Positions 8,131-15,743 of a stretch of 64,000 nucleotides of DNA are shown piece by piece (within the stretch, counting starts at the first letter, position 1; every line of letters begins with the position of its first letter). A program made the position numbers and the translations under genes. Location: the NCBI RefSeq assembly GCF_001633105.1, contig NZ_LUKZ01000012.1, positions 193,637 through 257,636 on the forward strand, given 5' to 3'. This DNA is from Acidovorax sp. GW101-3H11 (lineage in GTDB: Bacteria; Pseudomonadota; Gammaproteobacteria; Burkholderiales; Burkholderiaceae_C). The notes under the pieces were generated by a model, which was not told where the DNA came from, did not search any database, and saw only the letters and a program-made list of their open reading frames with translations.

Positions 8131-8886
8131 GCTCCCGCGGTAGTGGGCGTGGGTGCCCTGTGCAGGCGCCTGGCTGTAAGCGCCCATGGGCCCACCTGGG
8201 GTGTTGCTGGGTGTGGCCGGAGGGGCGCGGCGCACGCGGGGCACGACGCTGAGCTGCACGGTGTCGAGCACCGGGCCAGGCACCACGTTCAGGGCCTTGC
8301 GCGGCAAGTCCACGAGCTGTTCGGCATGCCACACGCGCACCTGGGCGGCGCCGTCGGGCACGGAGGGGAAGCGCGCAATCCCGTCGTTGTCGGTCTTGAG
8401 CGACCAGGCCGAGTCGGTCACAAACACATGGCCGCGCATGGAGCCGTGCAGGTGGCAGCCCAGCAGCACCACGCCGGGCGCGTCCAGCTTCACGTCGGCA
8501 AAGTTGGCGGGCTTGCCGTCGGTCTTGCCCGCCAGGCGCAATTCGAAATTGGTACTGGCCGCCGCCGCACCGGGCGCGGCGGCCGGTGCCACACCGGTGG
8601 GATTGCCGCGCACATGGTGGTCCCAGCGGTCCTGGTTGGTGAAGCGCACCGTGGTGCCTGCCGAGACCACTGTCACCGCAGGCACAAACCGCATTTTTTC
8701 CTGCTCGATGGTGGGGCTGGCCTGGAGCAGATTGGGCGGCGTACCCGCTGCGTTGCCGGGGTAGATCACCACCACGGCGTCGGGCACGGGCTTGCCTTCG
8801 CGGTCCAGCACCTGGATCTGGACATTTCCGGCGCTAGCGCCTGTCCACAAAGCGCTGATAGCTATCAAAACAAGAGTATTTCTCAT
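8128..8886 (-). CDS. Exported cupredoxin-like protein (annotated elsewhere as methylamine utilization protein)
   Basis: 252-aa periplasmic protein with a plastocyanin-like copper centre: candidate ligands H90/H91 (DHHV) and C144-x2-H147-x2-M150 (CHLHGSM), the type 1 copper pattern. The signal peptide is residues 1-19, ending ASA, and is encoded almost entirely by a copy of the interspersed repeat described separately. The C-terminal ~35 residues are Pro/Gly/Ala-rich and low complexity. The ATG is 6 nt after the globin stop, with no strong Shine-Dalgarno, so translation is probably coupled. Last gene of the putative ECF-controlled set; role likely electron transfer, partner unknown. Confidence 0.78.
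   Translation of the reverse strand: MRNTLVLIAISALWTGASAGNVQIQVLDREGKPVPDAVVVIYPGNAAGTPPNLLQASPTIEQEKMRFVPAVTVVSAGTTVRFTNQDRWDHHVRGNPTGVAPAAAPGAAAASTNFELRLAGKTDGKPANFADVKLDAPGVVLLGCHLHGSMRGHVFVTDSAWSLKTDNDGIARFPSVPDGAAQVRVWHAEQLVDLPRKALNVVPGPVLDTVQLSVVPRVRRAPPATPSNTPGGPMGAYSQAPAQGTHAHYRGS
8831..8882 (+). repeat. Interspersed A+T-rich element, copy 1 (full form, inside cupredoxin signal peptide)
   Basis: Contains GGCGCTAGCGCC, AAAGCGCTGATAGCTATC and AAAACAAGAGTA, which align without gaps to the intergenic copy at 59987-60047 over about 48 positions. Read on the minus strand in the cupredoxin frame it encodes the signal peptide (RNTLVLIAISALWTGASA). Confidence 0.8.
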
Positions 8887-8892
8887 GGTGGT

Positions 8893-9363
8893 TCAACGAA
8901 TGGTGATCACGTCCCGGTGCATGGGCGCCAGCAGGGCCAGCAAGCGGTTTTGCTGGGCGAAGGGTATGCCCTGGGCATCCATGGCGCTTTGCAGCACCTC
9001 GACCAGGGCGTTGAAGTGGCCCTTGTTGATGTCCATGTCGGCATGGGCCGATTTCATGTCAGCGCCTTCATATTTGCAAGGGCCGCCGCTCAGCTGGCAG
9101 ATCTGGTCGGTCAGGCTCTCCTTGAGGGCGGCGGGTTTGACGTCCTTGAAGTGGCCGCCAATGCGGGGATCTTTGACCACACGGTTCACAAAGTCGTCCA
9201 TCAGGCGGGTGATGCCGGGTTTCTCGCCCAGCGCCTGGTACAGGCCCGCAGGGGCCGTGGCCATGGCGGCGGTGCCCTGGGCAAATGCTGGCGGGGCCAG
9301 CACCCCCCCCACAGCGATGGCGGTGGCGATGGCAAGGGCGATGAGGGTTTTGGGGTGCGTCAT
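8893..9363 (-). CDS. Exported group I truncated haemoglobin
   Basis: 156-aa globin of the 2-on-2 class. Unlike cytosolic trHbN it has a clear Sec signal peptide (residues 1-28, IALAIATAIAVGG core, cleavage after AFA), so it should act in the periplasm. Globin marks: LYQALGEKPGI, DPRI, GGPCKYEG, and proximal His F8 at H107 (MKSAH). In a by-eye alignment to Mycobacterium TrHbN, the B10 Tyr and E11 Gln positions are Val59 and Leu84, i.e. an apolar distal pocket. The start is the ATG with a GAGGAGA Shine-Dalgarno 7 nt upstream. It is 14 bp downstream of the DUF3034 stop and 6 bp before the cupredoxin gene. Confidence 0.85.
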   Translation of the reverse strand: MTHPKTLIALAIATAIAVGGVLAPPAFAQGTAAMATAPAGLYQALGEKPGITRLMDDFVNRVVKDPRIGGHFKDVKPAALKESLTDQICQLSGGPCKYEGADMKSAHADMDINKGHFNALVEVLQSAMDAQGIPFAQQNRLLALLAPMHRDVITIR

Positions 9364-9377
9364 GACAATCTCCTCAC

Positions 9378-10319
9378 TCAAAATGCGACTTGGGCCGACA
9401 GGTAGTACCCGGTCTGGCGGCGGTTGTTGGTGATGCCGGGCACGATGCGGCCCAGGTCCACATAAGCCAGCGTGAGCGACAGGTTCTTGCTGGGCGCCCA
9501 GGCCACAAAGATGTCCTTCCAGTCGTCCTCGCGCAGCGCAGCGCCCAGGCCTGCGGCGGCGCCCAACGCCTGCAGGTTGTTGGGCTTGAAGCGGTATTCG
9601 GCGCCCACGGCCAGGTGCTTGTTGATGAGGTAGGCCACCGAGAACTCGGGCTGCAGGCTGCGGCTGTTCTTGCCAGGGGCTGCCGAGCCAAAGCCCAGCA
9701 GGCCGTTCTGGTTGGCGTTGGTGTAGCGCAGCGTGCCGTTGACGAGCACGCTCTGCGCCAGCAGCAGCTTGGTCGCACTCACATACACATCGGTACCGCT
9801 GGTTTTGGTGCCCAGAAAATCCAGCACCGAGCCGATAGAACCCGGGTGCACCCGCTTGTGCTCCAGCCCCACCGCAATCTGCGGCATCCAGCTGTCGCTG
9901 TTGAGCACGGCGTCGCCCGCCACCCTGAGCTTGACACCCACCACATCCATCTTGATGTGCTGGCCCGGCGTCACGCCAAACGGTGCAATGCCGTTGAGCG
10001 CGATGGCGGGCGAGGCATCAAAGTCCTGCCGCGCCAGCGACAGCTCCAGGCGGTCGTACAGGCCCAGTGCCACGCCATAGCCGGTCAGGCCGTAGTCCTG
10101 CGTGGCGGCGCGGGTGGCATGGGCGCTGACGCCCACCTCGCCTTCGGTGGCGTTGCTGCCGATCACGGCCCAGGGGGTCAGCCCGCCTCCGGCCGATCCG
10201 GCGATGGTGCTGACGCCGCCGGTGAGCAGCAGCTTGCCGGTATCGGCCTGGGCCAGGCCACTGACCAGGGTCAGCGCGGCGGCAGCCAGGAGGGGAAATG
10301 GGGGCCTGTGGGTCATCAT
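9378..10319 (-). CDS. DUF3034 family exported protein, probable outer-membrane beta-barrel
   Basis: 313 aa. Signal peptide residues 1-25 (LLAAAALTLVSGLAQA). The mature protein shows alternating polar/apolar strands typical of a beta-barrel, with TGKLLLTGGVSTI at its start, repeated strand-turn-strand units (GLYDRLELSLAR, KNLSLTLAYVDLG) and a terminal aromatic (YYLSAQVAF ends in F), the outer-membrane insertion signal. I recognise the family as DUF3034, function unknown. A GGAGA Shine-Dalgarno precedes the ATG. It heads the DUF3034-globin-cupredoxin unit, and a promoter motif shared with the sigma gene lies 49-75 bp upstream. A channel or docking role for the globin/cupredoxin pair is a guess. 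Confidence 0.78.
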   Translation of the reverse strand: MMTHRPPFPLLAAAALTLVSGLAQADTGKLLLTGGVSTIAGSAGGGLTPWAVIGSNATEGEVGVSAHATRAATQDYGLTGYGVALGLYDRLELSLARQDFDASPAIALNGIAPFGVTPGQHIKMDVVGVKLRVAGDAVLNSDSWMPQIAVGLEHKRVHPGSIGSVLDFLGTKTSGTDVYVSATKLLLAQSVLVNGTLRYTNANQNGLLGFGSAAPGKNSRSLQPEFSVAYLINKHLAVGAEYRFKPNNLQALGAAAGLGAALREDDWKDIFVAWAPSKNLSLTLAYVDLGRIVPGITNNRRQTGYYLSAQVAF

Positions 10320-10367
10320 GGTCTCCGGTGAATAAATGGGGGGGTGTAAGAAGTTGTTGCAACCTAC

Positions 10368-10394
10368 ATACGACCACCGATGCCAACCGGATTC
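10368..10394 (-). promoter_or_regulatory. Candidate ECF promoter of DUF3034-globin-cupredoxin genes
   Basis: On the minus strand GAATCC (-35-like) and CGTAT (-10-like) are separated by 16 bp, exactly as upstream of the sigma gene. The match continues as TGAATCCGGT(G/T)GGC in both. The -10 lies about 49 bp before the DUF3034 ATG. CGT-containing -10 boxes are typical of ECF sigma factors. Confidence 0.6.
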
Positions 10395-10445
10395 ACGAAT
10401 CCCGAAAATTTCTGGCGGGGTGGCGCTAACCCGCGAGCCCAGCGG

Positions 10446-11249
10446 TCACAACATCCGCTGAATCAGCTCGCCCTTGAACAGCACCGGCCCGGTGGGCCCC
10501 GTCTCGCTGGGCACGCCGCCCTTGGGCTCCAGGCTGATGGCCAGCGCAGGCACCTGGCGCACATCGGCCTCGCCCGCCACCAGCGTCAGCAGTTTGTCCT
10601 GCCCCAGCACACCCAGCGAACGCGGGCCCCCCGCAGGCGGCAGCGCCCACAGCTGCAGGGATTTGTCCGCCCCCTCCTGGAAACCGCCCACGCGCTGCAG
10701 CACCAGCTGGTTGTTTTTGGGGTCGAAGGTGACCAGCATCGATGCGGCCGCCTTGTCGTCGGCCAGCACGGCCACGTACTGGATCTGGGGCGTGGCCTGC
10801 AGTTGCTGCTGCAGGGCCGCAATCTGCGCGCCCGTGGTGGCGCGCAGGCCGCCGTTGACCTGCACCCCCACCACCACCGCCGCCAGGGTGGCGATGGCAC
10901 CGGCAGCGGCGGCACCGCGCCACACCAGCAGGTTGCGCCACCAGCCGCCGGGGGCCGGGGCGGATGCGTGTGCGGGGGCGGCCTGCCGGGCGGCCAGCAT
11001 GGCCTGCTCCAGCTGGCCTGCCCGCACCAGGTTGTCAATGCGCGTCCACACGGCGGGCGACGGCGCCACCTGCGGCTGCAGCTCGGTCAGGCCCGACCAG
11101 CGGGTCTGCCACACCAGGGCGGCGGCGCGCACGGTAGCGTGCTCACGGGCCAGGGTTTCAAAGCGGCGGCGGGCGCCACCGCGCAGCGTGCCCAGTGCGT
11201 AGCTGGCGGCCAGGCGGTCCAGCAGATCAGGGTGTTGGGTGATGTTCAT
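10446..11249 (-). CDS. Anti-sigma factor (RskA-like)
   Basis: 267-aa single-pass membrane protein that should sequester the ECF sigma factor encoded just upstream. The N-terminal cytoplasmic sigma-binding region (LLDRLAASYALGTLRGGARR, residues 8-27) is typical of RskA/anti-sigma-K factors. A transmembrane segment (about residues 100-120, GAAAAGAIATLAAVVVGVQV) and a periplasmic RskA domain (LQLWALPPAGGPRSLGVL) follow. No ZAS-type His-x3-Cys-x2-Cys motif is seen. The start chosen has a GAGG Shine-Dalgarno and lies 10 bp after the sigma stop. The signal it senses is unknown; the periplasmic domain faces the compartment of the globin and cupredoxin. Confidence 0.85.
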   Translation of the reverse strand: MNITQHPDLLDRLAASYALGTLRGGARRRFETLAREHATVRAAALVWQTRWSGLTELQPQVAPSPAVWTRIDNLVRAGQLEQAMLAARQAAPAHASAPAPGGWWRNLLVWRGAAAAGAIATLAAVVVGVQVNGGLRATTGAQIAALQQQLQATPQIQYVAVLADDKAAASMLVTFDPKNNQLVLQRVGGFQEGADKSLQLWALPPAGGPRSLGVLGQDKLLTLVAGEADVRQVPALAISLEPKGGVPSETGPTGPVLFKGELIQRML

Positions 11250-11259
11250 GGCGACGACC

Positions 11260-11835
11260 TCAGGCATAGCGCGCCATGCAGGCACGCAGTTGCTCCAGCC
11301 CCCGGCGAATCCAGGTCTTGACGGTGCCCAGCGGCAGCTTGAGCTGCTCGGCCAGCTCGCCGTGGCTCTGGTCGCGCAGGTAGGCCAGGCTCACCACCTC
11401 GCGCTGTTTGCTCTCCAGCTTGCCCAGGCAGTGGTGCAAGGCAAAGGCCTGCTCGCTGGCGTCGGCGGCGTCCATGGGGTTGGGCGAGTCGCCTTCCAGC
11501 GTCTGCGCCATGTCATCGTCCAGCTCGTTCATGAGATCGGCCCGGTCGGAAGTGCGCTTGCGCAGGGCATCCAGCGCCCGGCTGCGCACGATGAGCCCCA
11601 TCCAGGCCATGGGCGGGCTCAGCGACGCGCGGTAGCTGCCCGCGCTGCGCCAGATGGTCAAGAACGCCTCCTGCAGCACGTCCTCGGCCGCATCGCGGTT
11701 GCGCACGACGCGCAAGGCCAGGCCAAAAAGCTGCGACGCCGTGCGGTCGTACAGGCTTTTCAGCGCGGAATCGTCCTGCGCGGCAATGCGGTCAAGGAGG
11801 TCCATCAGTTCAGTGTCTGGGTGGCGGGTGCTCAT
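11260..11835 (-). CDS. ECF RNA polymerase sigma factor (SigK-like)
   Basis: 191 aa. Region 2 (about residues 25-95, including DAAEDVLQEAFLTIW) and region 4 (about 135-185, LESKQREVVSLAYLRDQSHGEL then the helix-turn-helix LPLGTVKTWIRRGL) are intact. The start is the ATG of MSTRHPDTEL; an open frame upstream lacks homology. It is followed by its anti-sigma factor. The -35/-10 pair upstream matches that of the DUF3034 gene, suggesting that it activates itself and the globin/cupredoxin genes. Confidence 0.92.
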   Translation of the reverse strand: MSTRHPDTELMDLLDRIAAQDDSALKSLYDRTASQLFGLALRVVRNRDAAEDVLQEAFLTIWRSAGSYRASLSPPMAWMGLIVRSRALDALRKRTSDRADLMNELDDDMAQTLEGDSPNPMDAADASEQAFALHHCLGKLESKQREVVSLAYLRDQSHGELAEQLKLPLGTVKTWIRRGLEQLRACMARYA

Positions 11836-11893
11836 GCGCCCATTGTGTGGGATCGGTCTGGATTCGCGGATTGGGGACATCGTCTGTGGGTGA

Positions 11894-11920
11894 ATACGCC
11901 ACAACCGGCCCACCGGATTC
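11894..11920 (-). promoter_or_regulatory. Candidate ECF autoregulatory promoter of the sigma gene
   Basis: GAATCC and CGTAT on the minus strand with a 16-bp spacer, the same as in front of the DUF3034 gene. The start codon is about 58 bp downstream of the -10. Identical spacing and the extended TGAATCCGGT block argue against chance. Confidence 0.6.
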
Positions 11921-11933
11921 AGTGGCGGCCCCA

Positions 11934-11962
11934 GAAAAAGAAAAAGGCCGCAAAGCGGCCTT
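11934..11962 (-). terminator. Rho-independent terminator of the lldD-like gene
   Basis: On the minus strand AAGGCCGC-TTT-GCGGCCTT (8-bp perfect stem) is followed by TTTCTTTTTC. It lies about 20 bp past the lldD-like stop, in the correct orientation. Confidence 0.85.
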
Positions 11963-11984
11963 CGGGGAACAGGTTCTGCCTAAC

Positions 11985-13157
11985 TTACACCGGGTAGGTA
12001 CCCGGCAGCAGGATGGAGCGGTCCACCGTGTTGATGTTGGTGTGCCCACAAAACGCCATGGTGATGTCCAGCTCTTTCTGGATGATCTGCAGCGCGCGGG
12101 TCACGCCTGCCTCGCCATACGCCCCCAAGCCGTACAGGAAGCTGCGCCCGATCAGCGTGCCCTGCGCGCCCAGCGCACGGGCCTTGAGCACGTCCTGCCC
12201 GCTGCGAATGCCGCCGTCCATCCACACCTCGATGCCACCGCCCATCTGGGCCACCGCGTCGGCAATGCCGGGCAGCGCGGCGATGGAAGATGGCGCGCCA
12301 TCCAGCTGGCGGCCGCCGTGGTTGCTGACGATGAGCGCATCGGCCCCGCTGTTGACGGCCAGGCGCGCGTCTTCGGCGTCCATGATGCCTTTGAGGATCA
12401 GCTTGCCGCCCCAGCGCTTCTTGATCCACTCCACATCGCCCCAGTTGAGCTGTGGGTCAAACTGCTCGGCCGTCCACGACGACAGCGACGACAAATCACC
12501 CACGCCCTTGGCATGGCCCACGATGTTGCCGAAGCTGCGGCGCTTCGTGCCCAGCATGCCCAGGCACCAGCGCGGCTTGGTGGCCAGGTTGATGAGGTTG
12601 GCGATGGTGGGCTTGGGCGGGGCCGAGAGGCCGTTCTTGATGTCCTTGTGGCGCTGGCCCAGGATCTGCAAATCCAGCGTGAGCTGCAGCGCCGAGCAGT
12701 TGGCGGCCTTGGCGCGGTCGATCAGGCGCTCGATGAAATCGCGGTCGCGCATCACATACACCTGGAACCAGAAGGGGTGGCGGCCCGTGTGCTCGGCAAT
12801 GTCCTCGATGGAGCAGATGCTCATGGTCGAGAGCGTGAACGGGATGCCGAACGCCTTGGCCGCCTTGGCGCCCAGGATCTCGCCGTCGGCATGCTGCATG
12901 CCGGTGAGGCCGGTGGGCGCAATGGCCACGGGCATGGCCACGTCCTGGCCGACCATGGTGGTGCGGGTGCTGCGGCCTTCCATGTTCACCGCCACGCGCT
13001 GGCGCAGCTTGATGCGCTGGAAGTCGCTTTCGTTGGCGCGGTAGGTGCCCTCGGTGTACGAGCCTGAATCGGCGTAGTCATAGAACATGCGCGGCACGCG
13101 GCGCTGGGCGATGGCACGCAGGTCTTCGATGCAGGTGATTTTGGACAGGTCAGGCAC
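11985..13157 (-). CDS. lldD: FMN-dependent alpha-hydroxy acid dehydrogenase (L-lactate dehydrogenase type)
   Basis: 390 aa, the normal length for LldD / glycolate oxidase family enzymes that oxidise L-2-hydroxyacids with FMN and feed electrons to quinone. Motifs: PRMFYDYADSGSYTE near the N-terminus, IAPTGLTGM (FMN site), KGI, and the active-site SNHGGRQLDG with catalytic His near residue 280, then DGGIRSGQDVLKA and IGRSFLYGL. The start is a GTG (13157) with GGAGAG about 10 nt upstream; no ATG gives the family N-terminus. It stands alone with its own terminator. Lactate is the likely substrate; mandelate or glycolate-like acids are alternatives. Confidence 0.88.
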   Translation of the reverse strand: MPDLSKITCIEDLRAIAQRRVPRMFYDYADSGSYTEGTYRANESDFQRIKLRQRVAVNMEGRSTRTTMVGQDVAMPVAIAPTGLTGMQHADGEILGAKAAKAFGIPFTLSTMSICSIEDIAEHTGRHPFWFQVYVMRDRDFIERLIDRAKAANCSALQLTLDLQILGQRHKDIKNGLSAPPKPTIANLINLATKPRWCLGMLGTKRRSFGNIVGHAKGVGDLSSLSSWTAEQFDPQLNWGDVEWIKKRWGGKLILKGIMDAEDARLAVNSGADALIVSNHGGRQLDGAPSSIAALPGIADAVAQMGGGIEVWMDGGIRSGQDVLKARALGAQGTLIGRSFLYGLGAYGEAGVTRALQIIQKELDITMAFCGHTNINTVDRSILLPGTYPV

Positions 13158-13330
13158 GCAGGCTCTCCAGGATGGGGAATGCGCCAGATGGTAGGGGCAG
13201 GCGCCAGGGGCAGCCATCAAAATTATTTCGGGGGGCTGCAACAAATTTTCAGCGCAGCCTCTGTGCGCGGCGCGGGGGGCGCGGCTGCATTTGAAGCAAA
13301 AAGTGCCTTCCCCGCACGATGGTATTAGGC

Positions 13331-13355
13331 TGATAGCTACCAATTGAGTAGCAAA
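13331..13355 (+). repeat. Interspersed A+T-rich element, copy 2 (half form, intergenic)
   Basis: TGATAGCTACCAATTGAGTA followed by GCAAA matches the right half of the element. It lies between the lldD-like gene and the 3' end of the cyclase gene. Confidence 0.6.
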
Positions 13356-13376
13356 TCACCCACGCTCAGCCGACAC

Positions 13377-15659
13377 TCACCCTTCGATGCTCGCCACCGC
13401 ATCGGGCAGCACCACCTCGGGCTCCGCATCCGGGCCCCGGTAGAGCATGAAGCGCATGCGGCCACCGCGCTTGGCGGCGTACATGGCGCTGTCGGCGTGG
13501 CGCGAGAGCGCGTCGAAGGTGTCGCCATGCTGCGGGAACAGCGCAATGCCGCCGCTGAGCCCCACGCGCATGGGCTCGCCCGCCAGCTCGAAGGGCGCGT
13601 CGCACGAGGCGAGGATCTTGCGCGCCACGGCCCGCGCAGGCTCGGCGCCCTCCAGGCCCGGCAACAGCACCACAAACTCGTCGCCGCCCTGGCGGCACAC
13701 GGTGTCGGACGCACGCACGGCGGCCTTCAGGCGCTGGGCAAACTGCACCAGCAGCACATCGCCCACATCGTGGCCCAGGCGGTCGTTGACCTCCTTGAAG
13801 CCATCCAGGTCCAGGTACATGACGGCCAGCGACTTGCCGTCGCGCCGTGCCTGGGCAATGGCCAGCTGGGCGCGGTCGTGCAGCAGCACGCGGTTGGGCA
13901 GGTCGGTGAGTGCGTCGTACTGCGCCAGGTGCGCCATGCGCTCGGCCATGGCCACGGCTTCGGTCACATCGCGCAGCACGGCCACCGCGCCCTTCACGGC
14001 GCCATGGCGGTCGGTGATGGGGCTGGCGGTCTCCTCCACCTGAAAGCGCTGGCCGCTGCCCCGGTGCACCACCACGCCCCGCACGGCCTCCATCATGGCC
14101 GCTTGCTGGATGGCTGTGCGCAACGGGCTGGGCAGCAGGGCGTCGTTGTCGGGGCTGCGCAGGCACACGACCTCGTCCACGTTGTGGCCTGCGGCGTCAA
14201 AGGCCTGCCAGCCGGTCAGGCGCTCGGCTGCCGGGTTGAGGTAGGTCACCGAGCCCTTTGCGTCCGAGCAGACCACGGCATCGCCAATCGACTGCAGCGT
14301 GAGGCGCACGCGTTCTTTCTCGTCAAACAGCTCGTCCTCCATGCGCTTGCGCTCGGAGATGTCGGTGGCCTGCACAAAAATGCCGCGCACGGCGCCCGCT
14401 TCGGTGTCGGGCACGTACGAGACGATGATGTGGCGCGACACGCCATGCACGTCGAGCAGGGTGTTCTCGAACAGCTGTGGCTCGCCCTGCAGCGCGCGCT
14501 CCAGAAACGGTTTGTTCACCGCAAAACGCTCGGGGCCCACCAGCTCGCTGAAGTGCATGCCCCGCAGCCGCTCAGGCTGGATGCCGAACCACTCGAAATG
14601 CGCCTTGTTGGCAAAGCGGTTGAGCAGGTGCGCGTCCCAGTAGCCGATCATGGACGGCAAGTTGTTGAGGATGGTGCGCACATCGTGCTCGGCCTCGCTG
14701 AGCCGGGCGGCCACCTGCTGGCGCAGGGTCAGCTCGCGCACGAACAGCAGCGCCAGCCCCAGGCAGGCGGCCATCAGCAGCAACGCAAAACCGCCCAGCC
14801 ACAAGGAGCTGCGGTACCACTTGCTCAGGATGGTGTCGGTGGCCTGGGCCACGTTGATGATCAGCGGGAACTCGCCCACCTGCCGGAAGGAATACAGGCG
14901 CTCGACACCATCGAGCGCCGCCGTGCCCACAAAGGAGCCGTTGCCCTCCTTCTGAAAGCGCAGCATGTTGGGCGACCCGGCAATCGTCTTGCCCACGTCC
15001 ATGTCGCCATAAGGGAAGCGCGAGATCACCACTCCGTCACTGCGGAACAGGTTCACGCCGCTGCTGGGGCCCATGTCCAGCGCGCCGAAGAGTTCGTTGA
15101 AGTAGCTCAGGCGCACGGCCCCCACCACCACGCCCGCAAAGCTGCCGTCGGCATGGAAGTACGCGCGCGACAGGGGCAGGATGTTGAGCCCCGTGATGCG
15201 CGACGGCACGGGTTTGCCGATGTACAGGCCCTGGTGCCCGTCCTTCTGGAAGGCCAGGAAGTAGTCCCGGTCCGCAAAGTTGACTTTGCGCGGTGTGAGC
15301 GAGCCTGAATCCAGGATGACGTTGCCCTGGGCATCGAGCACCAGCACGTCCCCCGTGCCCCGGGCGCGCAGAGAGTTGTCGAACACCGCGCGCGCGCGCA
15401 GCTCGGGGGCCAGGTCCCACACCTCGGGGCGGCTTACCTCGCGGGCCACGCCCTCCAGGGATTTGTCAAACGACTCCAGCACCCAGCCCAGGCCCTGCTC
15501 CAGGGTCTGCACCAGGTTGGCATTGGTCTGCGCGGCGTAGTTCCACTCGTCCTGGCGAATGGTCCAGATCGAGCGTGCGAACAGCACACCGATCCCCAGG
15601 GAGACCAACACAGCAAGCCAGATCAGGCGATGCGAAAAGAACTGGCGCAAAAGGGGCAT
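13377..15659 (-). CDS. Diguanylate cyclase with extracytoplasmic sensor and two PAS domains
   Basis: 760-aa membrane protein predicted to make c-di-GMP. Order: TM1 (about 10-30), periplasmic Cache-type sensor (about 35-285), TM2 (about 293-315, LGGFALLLMAACLGLALLFV), PAS 1 (about 330-430), PAS 2 (about 445-570, ending in the RDVTEAVAMAERMAHLAQYD linker), GGDEF (about 590-750). The active-site motif is intact (GGDEF near residue 660), and no EAL domain follows. It is monocistronic as far as visible. The sensed ligand is unknown. Confidence 0.92.
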   Translation of the reverse strand: MPLLRQFFSHRLIWLAVLVSLGIGVLFARSIWTIRQDEWNYAAQTNANLVQTLEQGLGWVLESFDKSLEGVAREVSRPEVWDLAPELRARAVFDNSLRARGTGDVLVLDAQGNVILDSGSLTPRKVNFADRDYFLAFQKDGHQGLYIGKPVPSRITGLNILPLSRAYFHADGSFAGVVVGAVRLSYFNELFGALDMGPSSGVNLFRSDGVVISRFPYGDMDVGKTIAGSPNMLRFQKEGNGSFVGTAALDGVERLYSFRQVGEFPLIINVAQATDTILSKWYRSSLWLGGFALLLMAACLGLALLFVRELTLRQQVAARLSEAEHDVRTILNNLPSMIGYWDAHLLNRFANKAHFEWFGIQPERLRGMHFSELVGPERFAVNKPFLERALQGEPQLFENTLLDVHGVSRHIIVSYVPDTEAGAVRGIFVQATDISERKRMEDELFDEKERVRLTLQSIGDAVVCSDAKGSVTYLNPAAERLTGWQAFDAAGHNVDEVVCLRSPDNDALLPSPLRTAIQQAAMMEAVRGVVVHRGSGQRFQVEETASPITDRHGAVKGAVAVLRDVTEAVAMAERMAHLAQYDALTDLPNRVLLHDRAQLAIAQARRDGKSLAVMYLDLDGFKEVNDRLGHDVGDVLLVQFAQRLKAAVRASDTVCRQGGDEFVVLLPGLEGAEPARAVARKILASCDAPFELAGEPMRVGLSGGIALFPQHGDTFDALSRHADSAMYAAKRGGRMRFMLYRGPDAEPEVVLPDAVASIEG

Positions 15660-15743
15660 AGAAATAATTTGTAACCATTTTAGGCGACCCGTGGAGGGAC
15701 GCTGAATGGGGAATTCACACCGTATTCCTCGGATTAGAGCGCG

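Noticed and set aside
8893..9363. NO dioxygenase function for the globin
   Set aside because: It carries a signal peptide and, by alignment, lacks the distal Tyr/Gln; no reductase gene is nearby.
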